This document shows positions 38,361 through 47,617 of a stretch of 64,000 bases of DNA, piece by piece (position 1 is the first letter of the stretch; each line of letters starts with the position of its first letter). A program made the translations under genes and the position numbers. Source of the DNA: Burkholderia ambifaria AMMD (lineage in GTDB: Bacteria; Pseudomonadota; Gammaproteobacteria; Burkholderiales; Burkholderiaceae). The notes beneath the pieces were generated by a model, which did not search any database, was not told the DNA's origin, and saw nothing but the letters and a program-made list of their open reading frames with translations. The stretch spans positions 992,001 to 1,056,000 of the forward strand of contig NC_008391.1 of assembly GCF_000203915.1 (NCBI RefSeq). The letters are read 5' to 3'.

Positions 38361-38966
38361 CTAACGAGTCGCCGCCGCCGACACCACCCGCCGGAACGTC
38401 AGATTGATGCGCTCGCCCTGCACGGCCGGCGCCTTCGGCACGCGATGCTGCCATTCGGCCTGCGTGCGGCCGCGCATCACGAGCAGGCTGCCGTGCGTCA
38501 GCCGGTATGCATGCACGACGCCGGTCGCGCGATGACGAAGATCGAACACGCGCATCGCACCGAGGCTGACCGACGCGATCACCGGAGCGTCGCCCAGCTC
38601 CGGCTCGTTGTCCGCATGCCAGCCGAGGCTGTCCTGTCCGTTGCGGTAACGATTGAGCAGCACGCTGTTGAAAGTCTCGCCGCACGTGAGCTCGACTGCA
38701 CGCTTCAGATCGAGCACGGCCGCCGTCCACGGCGCGGGCACGTTGCGGATTCCCGAATACACGTAGACGGCGTCCGGTTCGCCCTGCCACGCGGTGAGCC
38801 GCGGCAGCGGAATGCGGCCGCGCGGCGTGCGGATCGTGTCCTGTTGCCATGCGACTTCATCGATCAGCGCGGCCAGCACGCGATCGGCGTCGGACGGTGC
38901 GAGCCAGTCCGGGTACCAGTCCACGTCGGGCGCGGGCGCATCGGCGAAAAGATCGGGCGTCGACAT
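38361..38966 (-). CDS. AlkB-type 2-oxoglutarate/Fe(II) dioxygenase
   Basis: 201 residues from ATG 38966; another in-frame ATG lies at 39014. Fe ligands H and D are in LGWHADNEPEL (about residue 123), the distal H in WQHRVPKAP, and the 2-oxoglutarate arginine in RINLTFRR. The NRYRNGQDSLGWH pattern is typical of AlkB homologs of the ALKBH2/3 group, which remove alkyl groups from DNA or RNA bases. The frame continues upstream through a 7-bp repeat, which I do not regard as coding. Confidence 0.88.
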   Translation of the reverse strand: MSTPDLFADAPAPDVDWYPDWLAPSDADRVLAALIDEVAWQQDTIRTPRGRIPLPRLTAWQGEPDAVYVYSGIRNVPAPWTAAVLDLKRAVELTCGETFNSVLLNRYRNGQDSLGWHADNEPELGDAPVIASVSLGAMRVFDLRHRATGVVHAYRLTHGSLLVMRGRTQAEWQHRVPKAPAVQGERINLTFRRVVSAAATR

Positions 38967-39077
38967 GTCGGACTCAGGCGGAAAGTGGACGGTGCGGATG
39001 GACCATGTCTGCATGGTAGACAACGGCGACACGCGCCGCCATGCGCTGTCATTCCGTCGCGTGCCGCGGACGCCCAC

Positions 39078-39126
39078 GCGAACGGCGAACGGCGAACGGC
39101 GAACGGCGAACGGCGAACGGCGAAGC
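39078..39126. repeat. Heptanucleotide repeat (GCGAACG), seven copies
   Basis: Six perfect copies of GCGAACG and a seventh altered copy (GCGAAGC) in tandem, 111-160 bp upstream of the AlkB start codon. A 7-bp unit shifts reading frame and spacing when copy number changes. Confidence 0.95.
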
Positions 39127-39187
39127 ATTTGCAGCGTGTCACACCATCATCGCGGCGCGCGTCGATTTCGACGCTATCGCGCGCCCA

Positions 39188-40339
39188 TCACCCAGTCGCG
39201 CGCGTCAACCGGATCAGCGTGATTTCGGACGGCACGCCGAAGCGGTTCGGCGGCCCCCAGTAGCCGGTGCCGCGGCTCGTATAGAGCCACATCGCGCCGA
39301 ACCGGTTGAGCCCGCCAATCACAGGCTGCTGCAGACGCACGAACGGCGGCCACGGCAGGAACTGGCCGCCGTGCGTATGGCCGGACAGCTGCACGGTGAA
39401 GCCGGCGCGGCTCGCCGCTTCCGCGCTGCGCGGCTGGTGCGCGAGCAGGATCTTCGTCGCGACGTCGCGTGGCGCGCCCGCCAGCGCCTGCTCGGGGTCG
39501 CTGCGATGCGCGGGATCGAACCCGCCCGCCGTGAAATCGGTAACGCCCGCGAGCACCGCGCGCGCACCGTCGTGCTCGATCAGCACGTGCTCGTTGAGCA
39601 GCACCGTCAAGCCGATTCGCCGGAATTCGTCGATCCACGCGTGCGCGCCGGCGTAGTATTCGTGGTTGCCCGTCACGAGGAAGCTGCCGTGCCGCGACTG
39701 CATGCGGCCGAGCGGCGCCGTGTGTTCGCGCAGCCGCTTGACCGAGCCGTCGACCACGTCGCCCGTGACGACGACGAGATCCGCCTCGAGCGCATTGACC
39801 GCCCGCACGATCCGCTCGATATACGGCCGCTTGATCGTCGGCCCGACGTGAATGTCCGACAGTTGCACGATCGTCAGCCCGTCGAGCGCGGCCGGCAGCC
39901 CGTCGACCGGAATCGACACGCGCTTGACCGCCGCCGTGCGGCGCGCGCCGACGAATCCGATCGCAGTGACCAGCACCGCGGCCACCAGCACGCCGAGCGC
40001 CGTGTCGGCGCTCGCGCCGCTCCACGCGCCGTCATGCCCGAGATGCCGCCACGCGACGACGCCGAGCAGCACCAGCTCGCGCAGGAACGTCAGCACCAGC
40101 AGCGACGAGAAGAAGCCCATCGCGAGCGCGCCGGCCCAGCCGACGAGCGTCGCGGCCCAGCCTTCGTCGAAGCGGCGCGAGAACATGCCGACCGGGATCA
40201 GCACGACGAAGCTCGCGAGGACCAGCGCCGCGATCGTGCGCGCGAGCGGCGACGCGAATGCGCCGGGAATGATCCGCAGCCCGACATACAAATGGAACAG
40301 CACGCCGATTGCGATGAACCGGACAAAGAAACTTCGCAT
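39188..40339 (-). CDS. Membrane-anchored metallophosphoesterase
   Basis: 383 residues. About four membrane segments fill the first 140 residues, followed by a calcineurin-like phosphoesterase domain with the full motif set: LSDIHVGP, VTGDVVDG, GNHEYY, LLAHQP and SGHTHGGQ. These bind two metal ions. Relatives include YaeI-type phosphodiesterases acting on lipids or nucleotides. The gene stands alone. The 461-bp gap to the right (40340-40800) contains no gene I can support. Confidence 0.9.
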   Translation of the reverse strand: MRSFFVRFIAIGVLFHLYVGLRIIPGAFASPLARTIAALVLASFVVLIPVGMFSRRFDEGWAATLVGWAGALAMGFFSSLLVLTFLRELVLLGVVAWRHLGHDGAWSGASADTALGVLVAAVLVTAIGFVGARRTAAVKRVSIPVDGLPAALDGLTIVQLSDIHVGPTIKRPYIERIVRAVNALEADLVVVTGDVVDGSVKRLREHTAPLGRMQSRHGSFLVTGNHEYYAGAHAWIDEFRRIGLTVLLNEHVLIEHDGARAVLAGVTDFTAGGFDPAHRSDPEQALAGAPRDVATKILLAHQPRSAEAASRAGFTVQLSGHTHGGQFLPWPPFVRLQQPVIGGLNRFGAMWLYTSRGTGYWGPPNRFGVPSEITLIRLTRATG

Positions 40340-40800
40340 GGAACACTCATCCTCGTTGCGCTACCACCGTCGCGCGGCGCGTCGGCCGGAATCGTGACGT
40401 CAAGTCTCGTCATGCCCCGCGCCACGCACCGCGTCCTTCGCACGATGGTACACAGATACCGGCCGGCTCGACCGGACACCGATTCGCAACCGCTCGCGCA
40501 GCAATCCGGCAATCGCCGCTTCGATTCCCACCCATCGGCGAACAAACGTCGGCAGCGGGCTTCCGTCTGACGATGCTTTACAGTCCGTCGGCACCCATAC
40601 GAAAGCATGCGCTGGCAGAATCGCGGACCGCGCCACGACCGTACCCGAACGCCCGCCAGGCGCCCCGGCGCACGCCGCATCGCTGGCGGTCCGCATCGCG
40701 CTGATTTATGATCGGCTCCGTATCGCGGAATCGTCGTCGCGGCAACGAACCGCATTGCGCCGTGCCCGGCATCAACCCCAACGTCGAGCTCGTCCACACC

Positions 40801-41094
40801 ATGAGAAAAACAACGCCGCGCGTACCCCTGCGCGCCGCCGCCGTCCTGGTGCCAGCCCTGCCGCTCGCGGGCTGCACGTCGCGCGGCGCACCGTCGTACG
40901 TCCTGTTCGGCGCGTATTTCCCGCTCTGGCTCGTCAGCGCGATCGTCGGCATCGTCGGCGCGATCGTCGCGCACCGCGTGTTCGTCGCGACCGGCTGGGC
41001 CGCCACGGTGCCCTACCAGCTCGCCGTCTGCACCGCGATCGGGCTCGTGGTCGCCGTGATCGTATGGCTCACCGGCACGGGGCCGTTTGCATGA
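40801..41094 (+). CDS. ytcA: YtcA-family lipoprotein
   Basis: 97 residues from ATG 40801. An N-terminal lipobox LAGC follows a basic hydrophobic leader (MRKTTPRVPLRAAAVLVPALP), then two membrane helices. The pattern PSYVLFGAYFPLWLVSA is typical of the YtcA family. In E. coli ytcA lies just before mdtNOP, exactly the order seen here. It overlaps the next gene by ATGA. Its role in the efflux system is unknown. Confidence 0.82.
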   Translation: MRKTTPRVPLRAAAVLVPALPLAGCTSRGAPSYVLFGAYFPLWLVSAIVGIVGAIVAHRVFVATGWAATVPYQLAVCTAIGLVVAVIVWLTGTGPFA

Positions 41095-42140
41095 AGGCCG
41101 CCGGCATCACCCGCCCGTCCACGAAAGGCCGCGTGATCGCGCTGGCGATCGTCGCGCTCGGCATCGCCGCGCTCGCGTACGCGTACCACCGCACATCGGC
41201 CTACCCGTCCACCGACGACGCGTCGATCGACGCGGACCTCGTCCACGTCGCGTCGCCCGTCGGCGGCCGCATCGTGCGGCTCGCCGTGCACGAGAACCAG
41301 CGTGTCGCGAAAGGCGACCTGCTGTATGAAATCGATCCGGTGCCGTACCGGCTGACGGTCGCGCAGGCGCAGGCCGATGTCGAGCTCGCGCGCGCATCGC
41401 TCGACACGCGCCGCCGGTCGCTGATCGGCGAGCATTCGAACGCGGCGGTCGCCGTCGAGCAGGTCAAGCGCGCGACGCAGAATTACGATCTCGCGACGCG
41501 CGACGTGAACCGCCTCGCGCCGCTCGCCGCACAGGGCTACGTGAGCGCGCAGCAGTTCGACCAGGCGAAGGTGCGGCAGCGCGATGCGGCCGTGTCGCTC
41601 GCGCAGGCCAAGGAACAGCAGCGATCGTCCGCGCAGACGATCGGCGACGATGCCGACGCGATCGCGACGCTCCATGCGCGCGAAGCCGCACTCGCCCGCG
41701 CGCAGCACGCGCTCGACGATACGGTCGTGCGCGCGCCGCACGACGGGCTCGTGACGGGGCTGACCGTGCTCGCCGGCGAAACCCTCGCGCCGAACCAGTC
41801 GATCTTCACGCTGATCGACGCAAGCGAATGGTTCGCGGTCGGCAATTTCCGCGAGACGTCGCTGAATCGTATCGCGGTCGGCGATTGCGCGACCGTCTAT
41901 TCGATGATCGACCGCAGCCGCGCGCTGACGGGCAAGGTCATCGGCATCGGCGCCGGCATCGCGGACAGCGATCGCATCAACCTGCCGCGCGCGCTGCCGA
42001 TCGTGCAGCGGTCGGTGAACTGGGTGCATGTCGCGCAGCGCTTCCCCGTGCGCGTGAAGCTCGACGAACCCGACGGCAAGCTCGTGCGTGTCGGCGCGAG
42101 CGCGATCGTCGAGGTCCGGCATGGCTCAGCCTGCCGCTGA
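41091..42140 (+). CDS. mdtN: Efflux periplasmic adaptor (MdtN/HlyD type)
   Basis: 349 residues from ATG 41091. One N-terminal membrane anchor (VIALAIVALGIAALAYAY), a biotinyl-lipoyl motif YPSTDDASIDADLVHVASPVGGRI split around a long coiled-coil hairpin (about residues 90-200), then VRAPHDGLVTGL. It links the inner-membrane component to the outer-membrane channel. It overlaps the next gene by 20 bp. Confidence 0.88.
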   Translation: MKAAGITRPSTKGRVIALAIVALGIAALAYAYHRTSAYPSTDDASIDADLVHVASPVGGRIVRLAVHENQRVAKGDLLYEIDPVPYRLTVAQAQADVELARASLDTRRRSLIGEHSNAAVAVEQVKRATQNYDLATRDVNRLAPLAAQGYVSAQQFDQAKVRQRDAAVSLAQAKEQQRSSAQTIGDDADAIATLHAREAALARAQHALDDTVVRAPHDGLVTGLTVLAGETLAPNQSIFTLIDASEWFAVGNFRETSLNRIAVGDCATVYSMIDRSRALTGKVIGIGAGIADSDRINLPRALPIVQRSVNWVHVAQRFPVRVKLDEPDGKLVRVGASAIVEVRHGSACR

Positions 42141-44160
42141 CGTCCGCGCGCCGGGCCCGCGCGAAGTCCTGCGACTGCTCGCGCCGTTTCCGGGGCGCAC
42201 GTCGATCGCCGTGCGGGTCGCACTGATCTGCGCGCTGACCGTGCTCGTGACGAGCGCGTACGGTACGCCCGAAGCCGCGCTGTCCGCCTACGTCGTGTTC
42301 TTCATGATCCGCGCCGACCGCGTGACGAGCATCGTGCTCGCGGCGGCGCTCCTGCTGATCGTCACGATCGTGATCGGGCTCGTGCTCGGCATCGCGATCT
42401 TCAGCATCGACTATTCGATCCTGCGGGTCGCGTGCATGGCCGTGCTGTCGGTCGGGCTGCTGTACCTGACGTCGGCCAGCAAGCTGCGCCCCGTGGGCGC
42501 GATCCTCGCGATGATCGTCGGCTTCGGGCTCGACCAGCTCGGCCTCGCACCGTTCGGCGAAGCCGCGACCCGCGCGCTGCTCTATATCTGGCTGACGATC
42601 GCGATTCCGGTCGGCGTCGCGATCGTCGTCAACCTGCTGATCGCGCCGTCGCCGCGCCGGCTCGCGCTCGCGCAGATCGCCAAGCGCCTGCGGCTCGCCG
42701 CGCGGCGGCTGCGCGGCGAAGACGACGACGACGACGCGCGCGCAGCATTCGACGCCAGCCTGCGCGAAGGCGACAAGCAGTTGCTGACATGGCTCAAGCT
42801 GTCGAAACTCGAAGGCTCGTCGAGCGCCGCCGACGTTGCGGCACTGCGCCAGGCGATTGCGTCGAGCACGGCGCTGATGGTCGGCGTCGCGCTGGCCGAT
42901 CGCGAACCCGACGCACGGCTGCCCGACGCGTTCGCCGCACCGATCGCGGCCACGCTCGACGAGATGGCGGCCATTCTCGAGCGCGGCGGCTATCCGGTCG
43001 ACGTGACGCTCGCACTGCCGCCGGTCGATCCACTGCCGCCGCTCGCGCGCGTCGCCGCGACCGATCTCCATGCGGCGATCACGCGCTTCGCGGAACCGGG
43101 CGCGACGGCCGATCCGACTGCAGCCGCGCCGACACCGCGCGGCGGCTTCTTCCTGCCGGATGCGCGCAGCAATCCCGATCACATCCGCTATGCGCTGAAG
43201 ACGACCGCCGCGGCCATCTTCTGCTATCTGCTGTATTCGCAGCTCGACTGGTCGGGCATCCATACGTGCGTCGTCACCTGCTACATCGTGTCGCTCGGCT
43301 CGACCGCCGAGACGGTCGAGAAGCTCACGCTGCGGATCGTCGGCTGCATCGTCGGTGCGCTGCTCGGCACCGCGGCGCTCGTGTTCGTCGTTCCGGCGCT
43401 CTCGTCGGTCGGTGAGTTGATGGCGCTGGTGTTCGCCGGCGCGTGGCTGTCCGCGTGGGTCGCGTTCGGCTCGCCGCGCATCGGGTACGCGGGCTTCCAG
43501 ATCGCATTCGCGTTTTTCCTGTGCGTGATCCAGGGCGCCGGCCCCGGCTTCGACCTGACGATCGCGCGCGATCGCACGATCGGCATCCTGCTCGGCAACG
43601 TCGTCGTGTATCTCGTATTCACGCGCATCTGGCCCGTCAGCATCGGCAAGCAGATCGACGTCGCGCTCGCCGCGCTGCTCGAGCAGTGGCGCCGCGTCGT
43701 GCAGATCGCGCAGCCGGCCGAACGCCGCACGCTCGCCGCCGAAGCCTTCGCGCGCCACGGCGCGATCGCGCAGGAGCTCGGCCTCGTCCACTACGAACCG
43801 TCGTGGGTACGCCCCGCCGCCACGTGGCTCGCCACCCGGCGCCGCGCACTCGCGGAACTCGGCGCGCTCGAAGGCCCGCTGTTCCTGCTCGCCGAGCGCG
43901 CGCCGGGCGACGCGGCGATCGGCGCACGGCTCGCGCGCGTGGTCGCGCTGCGTGACGGCGACCCGGCTGCCGACACCGCTGCGCCGGCGCCGCCGTCGAC
44001 AGCAAGCGCGGCGACCATGCCGGCCCCGCCCCCGGCCGCCACGCCCGCCGACCCTGCACGCGACGCGCTGCTGAACCTGATCGACACGCGGCTCGCGCAC
44101 ATCGCCGACGCCGCGCGTCAAGCCACCCCGAAGGAGCCTGCCCCTCATGCGCGTCCCTGA
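42121..44160 (+). CDS. mdtO: FUSC-family inner-membrane efflux component (MdtO type)
   Basis: 679 residues from ATG 42121. Two blocks of membrane helices (about residues 30-180 and 350-500), each followed by a soluble region, are the FUSC/aromatic acid exporter layout (PF04632). Together with the adaptor and the channel it would form a tripartite pump; E. coli MdtNOP exports sulfa drugs and puromycin. The C-terminal 40 residues are Ala/Pro-rich linker-like. It overlaps the channel gene by 14 bp. Confidence 0.88.
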   Translation: MAQPAADVRAPGPREVLRLLAPFPGRTSIAVRVALICALTVLVTSAYGTPEAALSAYVVFFMIRADRVTSIVLAAALLLIVTIVIGLVLGIAIFSIDYSILRVACMAVLSVGLLYLTSASKLRPVGAILAMIVGFGLDQLGLAPFGEAATRALLYIWLTIAIPVGVAIVVNLLIAPSPRRLALAQIAKRLRLAARRLRGEDDDDDARAAFDASLREGDKQLLTWLKLSKLEGSSSAADVAALRQAIASSTALMVGVALADREPDARLPDAFAAPIAATLDEMAAILERGGYPVDVTLALPPVDPLPPLARVAATDLHAAITRFAEPGATADPTAAAPTPRGGFFLPDARSNPDHIRYALKTTAAAIFCYLLYSQLDWSGIHTCVVTCYIVSLGSTAETVEKLTLRIVGCIVGALLGTAALVFVVPALSSVGELMALVFAGAWLSAWVAFGSPRIGYAGFQIAFAFFLCVIQGAGPGFDLTIARDRTIGILLGNVVVYLVFTRIWPVSIGKQIDVALAALLEQWRRVVQIAQPAERRTLAAEAFARHGAIAQELGLVHYEPSWVRPAATWLATRRRALAELGALEGPLFLLAERAPGDAAIGARLARVVALRDGDPAADTAAPAPPSTASAATMPAPPPAATPADPARDALLNLIDTRLAHIADAARQATPKEPAPHARP

Positions 44161-45706
44161 ACCGCCGGCCGCGTCGATCGCCGCCGCCGCGCTCGCGACT
44201 GCCGTCGCGCTGGCCGGTTGCGCAACGTCGTCGATCGATCTGGCGCCGGACGCACCCGATCGCCCGTGGCAGCCGCAAACGTCGGCCGCGGGCGACATCG
44301 TGCCGGCCCCGCCGCTCGCGTCCGCGCAACGCGCACCGCACGACTACACGCTGCCGGCCTCGCCCGCGCTCGCATCGGTGTCGCCGCCCGCCGCGCTCGA
44401 TACCGCGCATCCGTATACGCTGCCCGAGCTGATCGATCTCGCCGAATCGACGAACCCGCTGACCCGCATCGCGTGGAACGACGCGCGCAACGCGGCGCTC
44501 GCGGTCGGCATCGCGAAGGCCGCGTACCTGCCGAATTTGTCCGCGACCGCGATGGGCGCGTACCAGACGAGCCACGGCTCGACATCCACGATCCTCGGCG
44601 ACGCGTCGAGCAACACGACCGCGCACGGCACGATCTCGGCGCTGTCGCTGCAATGGCTGCTGTTCGATTTCGGCGGCCGTACGGCGCGCGTCGAGGCGGC
44701 CGAGCAGGCGTCGGTCGCGTCGAACGTCGCGTTCACGGCCGTGCATCAGCAGGTGATCCACGACGTGACGGTCGCGTACTACCGCTACGAAGCCGCCCGC
44801 TCGCGCGCGGCCAGCGCGCAGCAAGGCCTGACGAACGCCGATGCGATCCTCGCGGCGTCCCGCGCACGGCTCAAGCAAGGCGTCGGCACCGTCGTCGAAC
44901 TCGCGCAGTCGACGCAGAACCGCGCACAGGCGAATCTCGCGCTGGTGCAGGCGAACGGCGCGCAAAGCGACAGCTATCTCACACTGGTTTCCGCGCTCGG
45001 CATCTCGCCGCTGTCGAAGCCGTCGATCGCCGCGCTGCCGAAGCGGCCGCTGCCGCCCGCGCTCGCTTCGTCGGTCGACGCGATCGTGTCGGATGCGATC
45101 GCGCGCCGTCCCGACCTGCAGGGCGCGTATGCGCTGGAGCAGGCCAACCGCGCGAAGATCAAGGCCGCGGAAGCCGCGTTCATGCCGAAGGTCTTCCTGT
45201 CCGCGTCGACGTCCTATGCCAGCGGCGGCACGGCCATCACCGCGCTGCCCGCGATCGGCGACCAGGCGCCGACCGTCAACCTGAACGGCAGCCGCTACGG
45301 CGGCGGCGTGTTCCTCGGCGTGACGATCCCGCTGTACGACGGCGGCCTGCGCTCGGCGGTGCTGATGCAGGCGCGCAACGATGCGCAGAGCGCGTCCGCG
45401 CGCCTCACGCGGACCAAGGAGGAAGCCGTCCGCCAGGTCGTCGCCGCGCAGAATGCGGTGCAGACGAGCCTCGCATCGCACGATGCGGCAAAGGCGCTCG
45501 TCGACGCCGCGCAGACGAGCTACGACGCGGCGCTGACCGCGTACCGGAACGGCGTGGGCTCGGTCACCGATGCGACGATCGCGCAAAGCCAGCTGCTCGC
45601 GGCCCGCAACGCGGAGGTCGACAGCTACGCCGGCGCGCTGTCGGCCGCCGCCGCGCTCGCGCTCGCGACGGGGACGATCGGGTCGTCGCAGGCACCGTCG
45701 CAGTAA
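44147..45706 (+). CDS. mdtP: Outer-membrane efflux lipoprotein (NodT/MdtP type)
   Basis: 519 residues. A lipobox LAGC at about residue 25 marks it as a lipoprotein. Two repeated outer-membrane efflux halves follow, each with long helices (e.g. AARSRAASAQQGLTNADAIL) and the strand sections of the TolC barrel. It completes the ytcA-mdtNOP-type operon. The 353-bp gap after it holds the leader of the MgtC-family gene. Confidence 0.9.
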   Translation: MRVPEPPAASIAAAALATAVALAGCATSSIDLAPDAPDRPWQPQTSAAGDIVPAPPLASAQRAPHDYTLPASPALASVSPPAALDTAHPYTLPELIDLAESTNPLTRIAWNDARNAALAVGIAKAAYLPNLSATAMGAYQTSHGSTSTILGDASSNTTAHGTISALSLQWLLFDFGGRTARVEAAEQASVASNVAFTAVHQQVIHDVTVAYYRYEAARSRAASAQQGLTNADAILAASRARLKQGVGTVVELAQSTQNRAQANLALVQANGAQSDSYLTLVSALGISPLSKPSIAALPKRPLPPALASSVDAIVSDAIARRPDLQGAYALEQANRAKIKAAEAAFMPKVFLSASTSYASGGTAITALPAIGDQAPTVNLNGSRYGGGVFLGVTIPLYDGGLRSAVLMQARNDAQSASARLTRTKEEAVRQVVAAQNAVQTSLASHDAAKALVDAAQTSYDAALTAYRNGVGSVTDATIAQSQLLAARNAEVDSYAGALSAAAALALATGTIGSSQAPSQ

Positions 45707-45774
45707 CCGTCGCGGTAGCGTGCAGTCACCGTCGCAGTGAGGCGCCGGCCGTGCGCGGCCGGCCGCCCAGCCGG

Positions 45775-45804
45775 TTGACGGGTGCGCGGGCGGCCGACTA
45801 GAAT
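45775..45804 (+). promoter_or_regulatory. Predicted promoter of the MgtC-family gene
   Basis: TTGACG (45775-45780), 18-bp spacer, TAGAAT (45799-45804). The start would be near 45811, leaving a leader of about 250 nt. That leader contains a small open frame beginning GTG behind CAGGAACCATC (45833-45877, 14 codons plus stop). Confidence 0.4.
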
Positions 45805-46059
45805 GCCGCCCATTCTTTCTTCAGGAACCATCGTGGACAGTTGCAGCACTCCGTTGCGTGCGCCGCTTGCCGCCTGAACGCCTGTCCGACGCAGTTCTCC
45901 TGCCGCGGCTCGCGTTCCGCGAGCCCGCACGCCTCCCGTTTCACACTGAATGACGCATTCGCGCGGTACAGTGCCGCGCGATGACGGCCATCGTGCCGCG
46001 TTCGGCATCGCGCCGACGCGACGCGGGCCGGCATGCGCTCATTGCACGGCAGGACACTC

Positions 46060-46767
46060 ATGACTCTCGATTTCGCACTCCGTCTTTTCGTCGCGTTCGC
46101 CTGCGGCGTCGCGATCGGCCTCGAACGCCAGATGCGGCAACGCACGGCGGGCCTGCGCACGATCACGCTCGTCGCGAGCGGCGCGTGCCTGTTCGTCACG
46201 CTCGGCGTGCTGACCGGCAACGGCGTGGCCGGCGTCACGCAGATCGCTGCCTACGTCGTGTCGGGCGTCGGCTTTCTCGGCGGCGGCGTGATCATGCGCG
46301 ACAAGGGTTCGATCCAGGGCATCAACACGGCCGCGACGCTGTGGTGCTCGGCCGCCGTCGGCGTGCTGGCCGGCTCCGGCCACTTCGTGCCGGCGCTGGC
46401 CGGCACGGGCGTCGTGCTGCTCACCAACACGGTGCTGCGCGGCGTCAGCCAGGCGATCAACGCGACCCCCGTGTCGAATGCCGATCTCGTGCGCGAATAC
46501 CAGATCACCGTGATCTGCCTCACCGCGGACGAAGTGCACATCCGCACGCTGCTGTCGAATTCGATGTATGCGAAACCGCTGTCGTTCCAGAGCCTGACCA
46601 GCGAGGACGTGCCCGAGCAGCCGGACCGGCTGAAGGTGACCGCGACGCTGAAGCTGCATCCGAAGGATCAGCAGAAGCTCGAGCAGATCGCGAGCCGGAT
46701 GAGCATGGAGAAGAGCATTTCCAGCGTGAGCTGGACCGCGAAGGAAGCGGAACCGCTGATGGAGTGA
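46060..46767 (+). CDS. MgtC/SapB family membrane protein
   Basis: 235 residues from ATG 46060 (CAGGA upstream). N-terminal membrane region with the family hallmark FACGVAIGLERQMRQRTAGLRT, then GGGVIMRDKGSIQGINTAATLWCSAAVG. The C-terminal 85 residues form an ACT-like soluble domain. MgtC-type proteins help growth at low Mg and inside macrophages by restraining ATP synthase. Family membership alone does not prove that role here. Confidence 0.88.
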   Translation: MTLDFALRLFVAFACGVAIGLERQMRQRTAGLRTITLVASGACLFVTLGVLTGNGVAGVTQIAAYVVSGVGFLGGGVIMRDKGSIQGINTAATLWCSAAVGVLAGSGHFVPALAGTGVVLLTNTVLRGVSQAINATPVSNADLVREYQITVICLTADEVHIRTLLSNSMYAKPLSFQSLTSEDVPEQPDRLKVTATLKLHPKDQQKLEQIASRMSMEKSISSVSWTAKEAEPLME

Positions 46768-46790
46768 GCGGCAGCAGCCGTTCATGCGAT

Positions 46791-46817
46791 CCGGCGGCAG
46801 GACTGCCCTGCCGCCGG
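46791..46817. terminator. GC-rich hairpin between the convergent MgtC-family gene and cepR
   Basis: A perfect 10-bp stem CCGGCGGCAG/CTGCCGCCGG with a 7-base loop in the 57-bp convergent gap. There is no T run, so it is a terminator-like element rather than a classic one. Confidence 0.4.
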
Positions 46818-46824
46818 TGCCGCG

Positions 46825-47544
46825 TCAGGGCGTGTCGATGAGTCCCGCCCCGATCGCCTTGACGACCGCCTGGACCTTGTTCGTCGCGCCGAGCTTCTCG
46901 AGGATGTTGTTCACGTGGAAATTGACCGTGCGCTCCGAGATGCTGAGGATCTGGCCGATCTCGCACGCGGTCTTGCCTTCGGCCGTCCAGCGCAGCACCT
47001 CGCGCTCGCGTGCGGTCAGCGTGACGCTCGACTCCGGCGACAGCTTCGGCAGCATGAAGCGGCTCATCAGCGAATGCGACAGGTTCGCGAGCCAGTTTGT
47101 CTGCAGCGTCAGCATGTTGATCTCGGCTGGCGTGAGCCGGTCCGCATGACGGGCGATGCTCAGCAGCCCGAACGCGCCGCGCGCCGCCCAGCTCGACTGC
47201 GCAACGCCCACCGACAGCCCGTAGTCGCGCGCGTCCTGCCACAACGGGCACGGGTCGATCCGGTCGACGTCCGGCCACACGATCATGTTGGTGCTCATCG
47301 CGCCGTCGCGAACCGTCGAATCGATCTCGATGTAGTTCTGCGCCTGGTAGCGCGCCATCCAGCCGTCCGGATAGGTATTGAAGATCGCGACGGCCGGCTT
47401 CGATACGGGCAGCGGCACGCGAATGCCGTAACAGCAATATTCGAAGCCGAGGCGTTTAGAATAGGCAGCGATCCGCTGGAAGAGCTGCTGCTCGTCTTCC
47501 GCGGCACTGAATTGTTGGTAGGCATCCTGCCAGCGTAATTCCAT
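46825..47544 (-). CDS. cepR: LuxR-type quorum-sensing regulator CepR
   Basis: 239 residues. The N-terminal autoinducer domain includes YPDGWMARYQAQNYIEIDSTV with the conserved Trp/Tyr/Asp of AHL pockets. The C-terminal HTH is LTAREREVLRWTAEGKTACEIGQILSISERTVNFHVNNILEKLGA. The sequence is nearly that of CepR of the B. cepacia complex, which binds C8-homoserine lactone and activates cepI. It is divergent from the RsaM-type gene. Confidence 0.95.
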   Translation of the reverse strand: MELRWQDAYQQFSAAEDEQQLFQRIAAYSKRLGFEYCCYGIRVPLPVSKPAVAIFNTYPDGWMARYQAQNYIEIDSTVRDGAMSTNMIVWPDVDRIDPCPLWQDARDYGLSVGVAQSSWAARGAFGLLSIARHADRLTPAEINMLTLQTNWLANLSHSLMSRFMLPKLSPESSVTLTAREREVLRWTAEGKTACEIGQILSISERTVNFHVNNILEKLGATNKVQAVVKAIGAGLIDTP

Positions 47545-47617
47545 TATTTCTCCGACAACGTCACGCTGTCATACCTGTCAGGTGCCAGCGCCGGTTCGGG
47601 GCTGATACATTCCGCGC

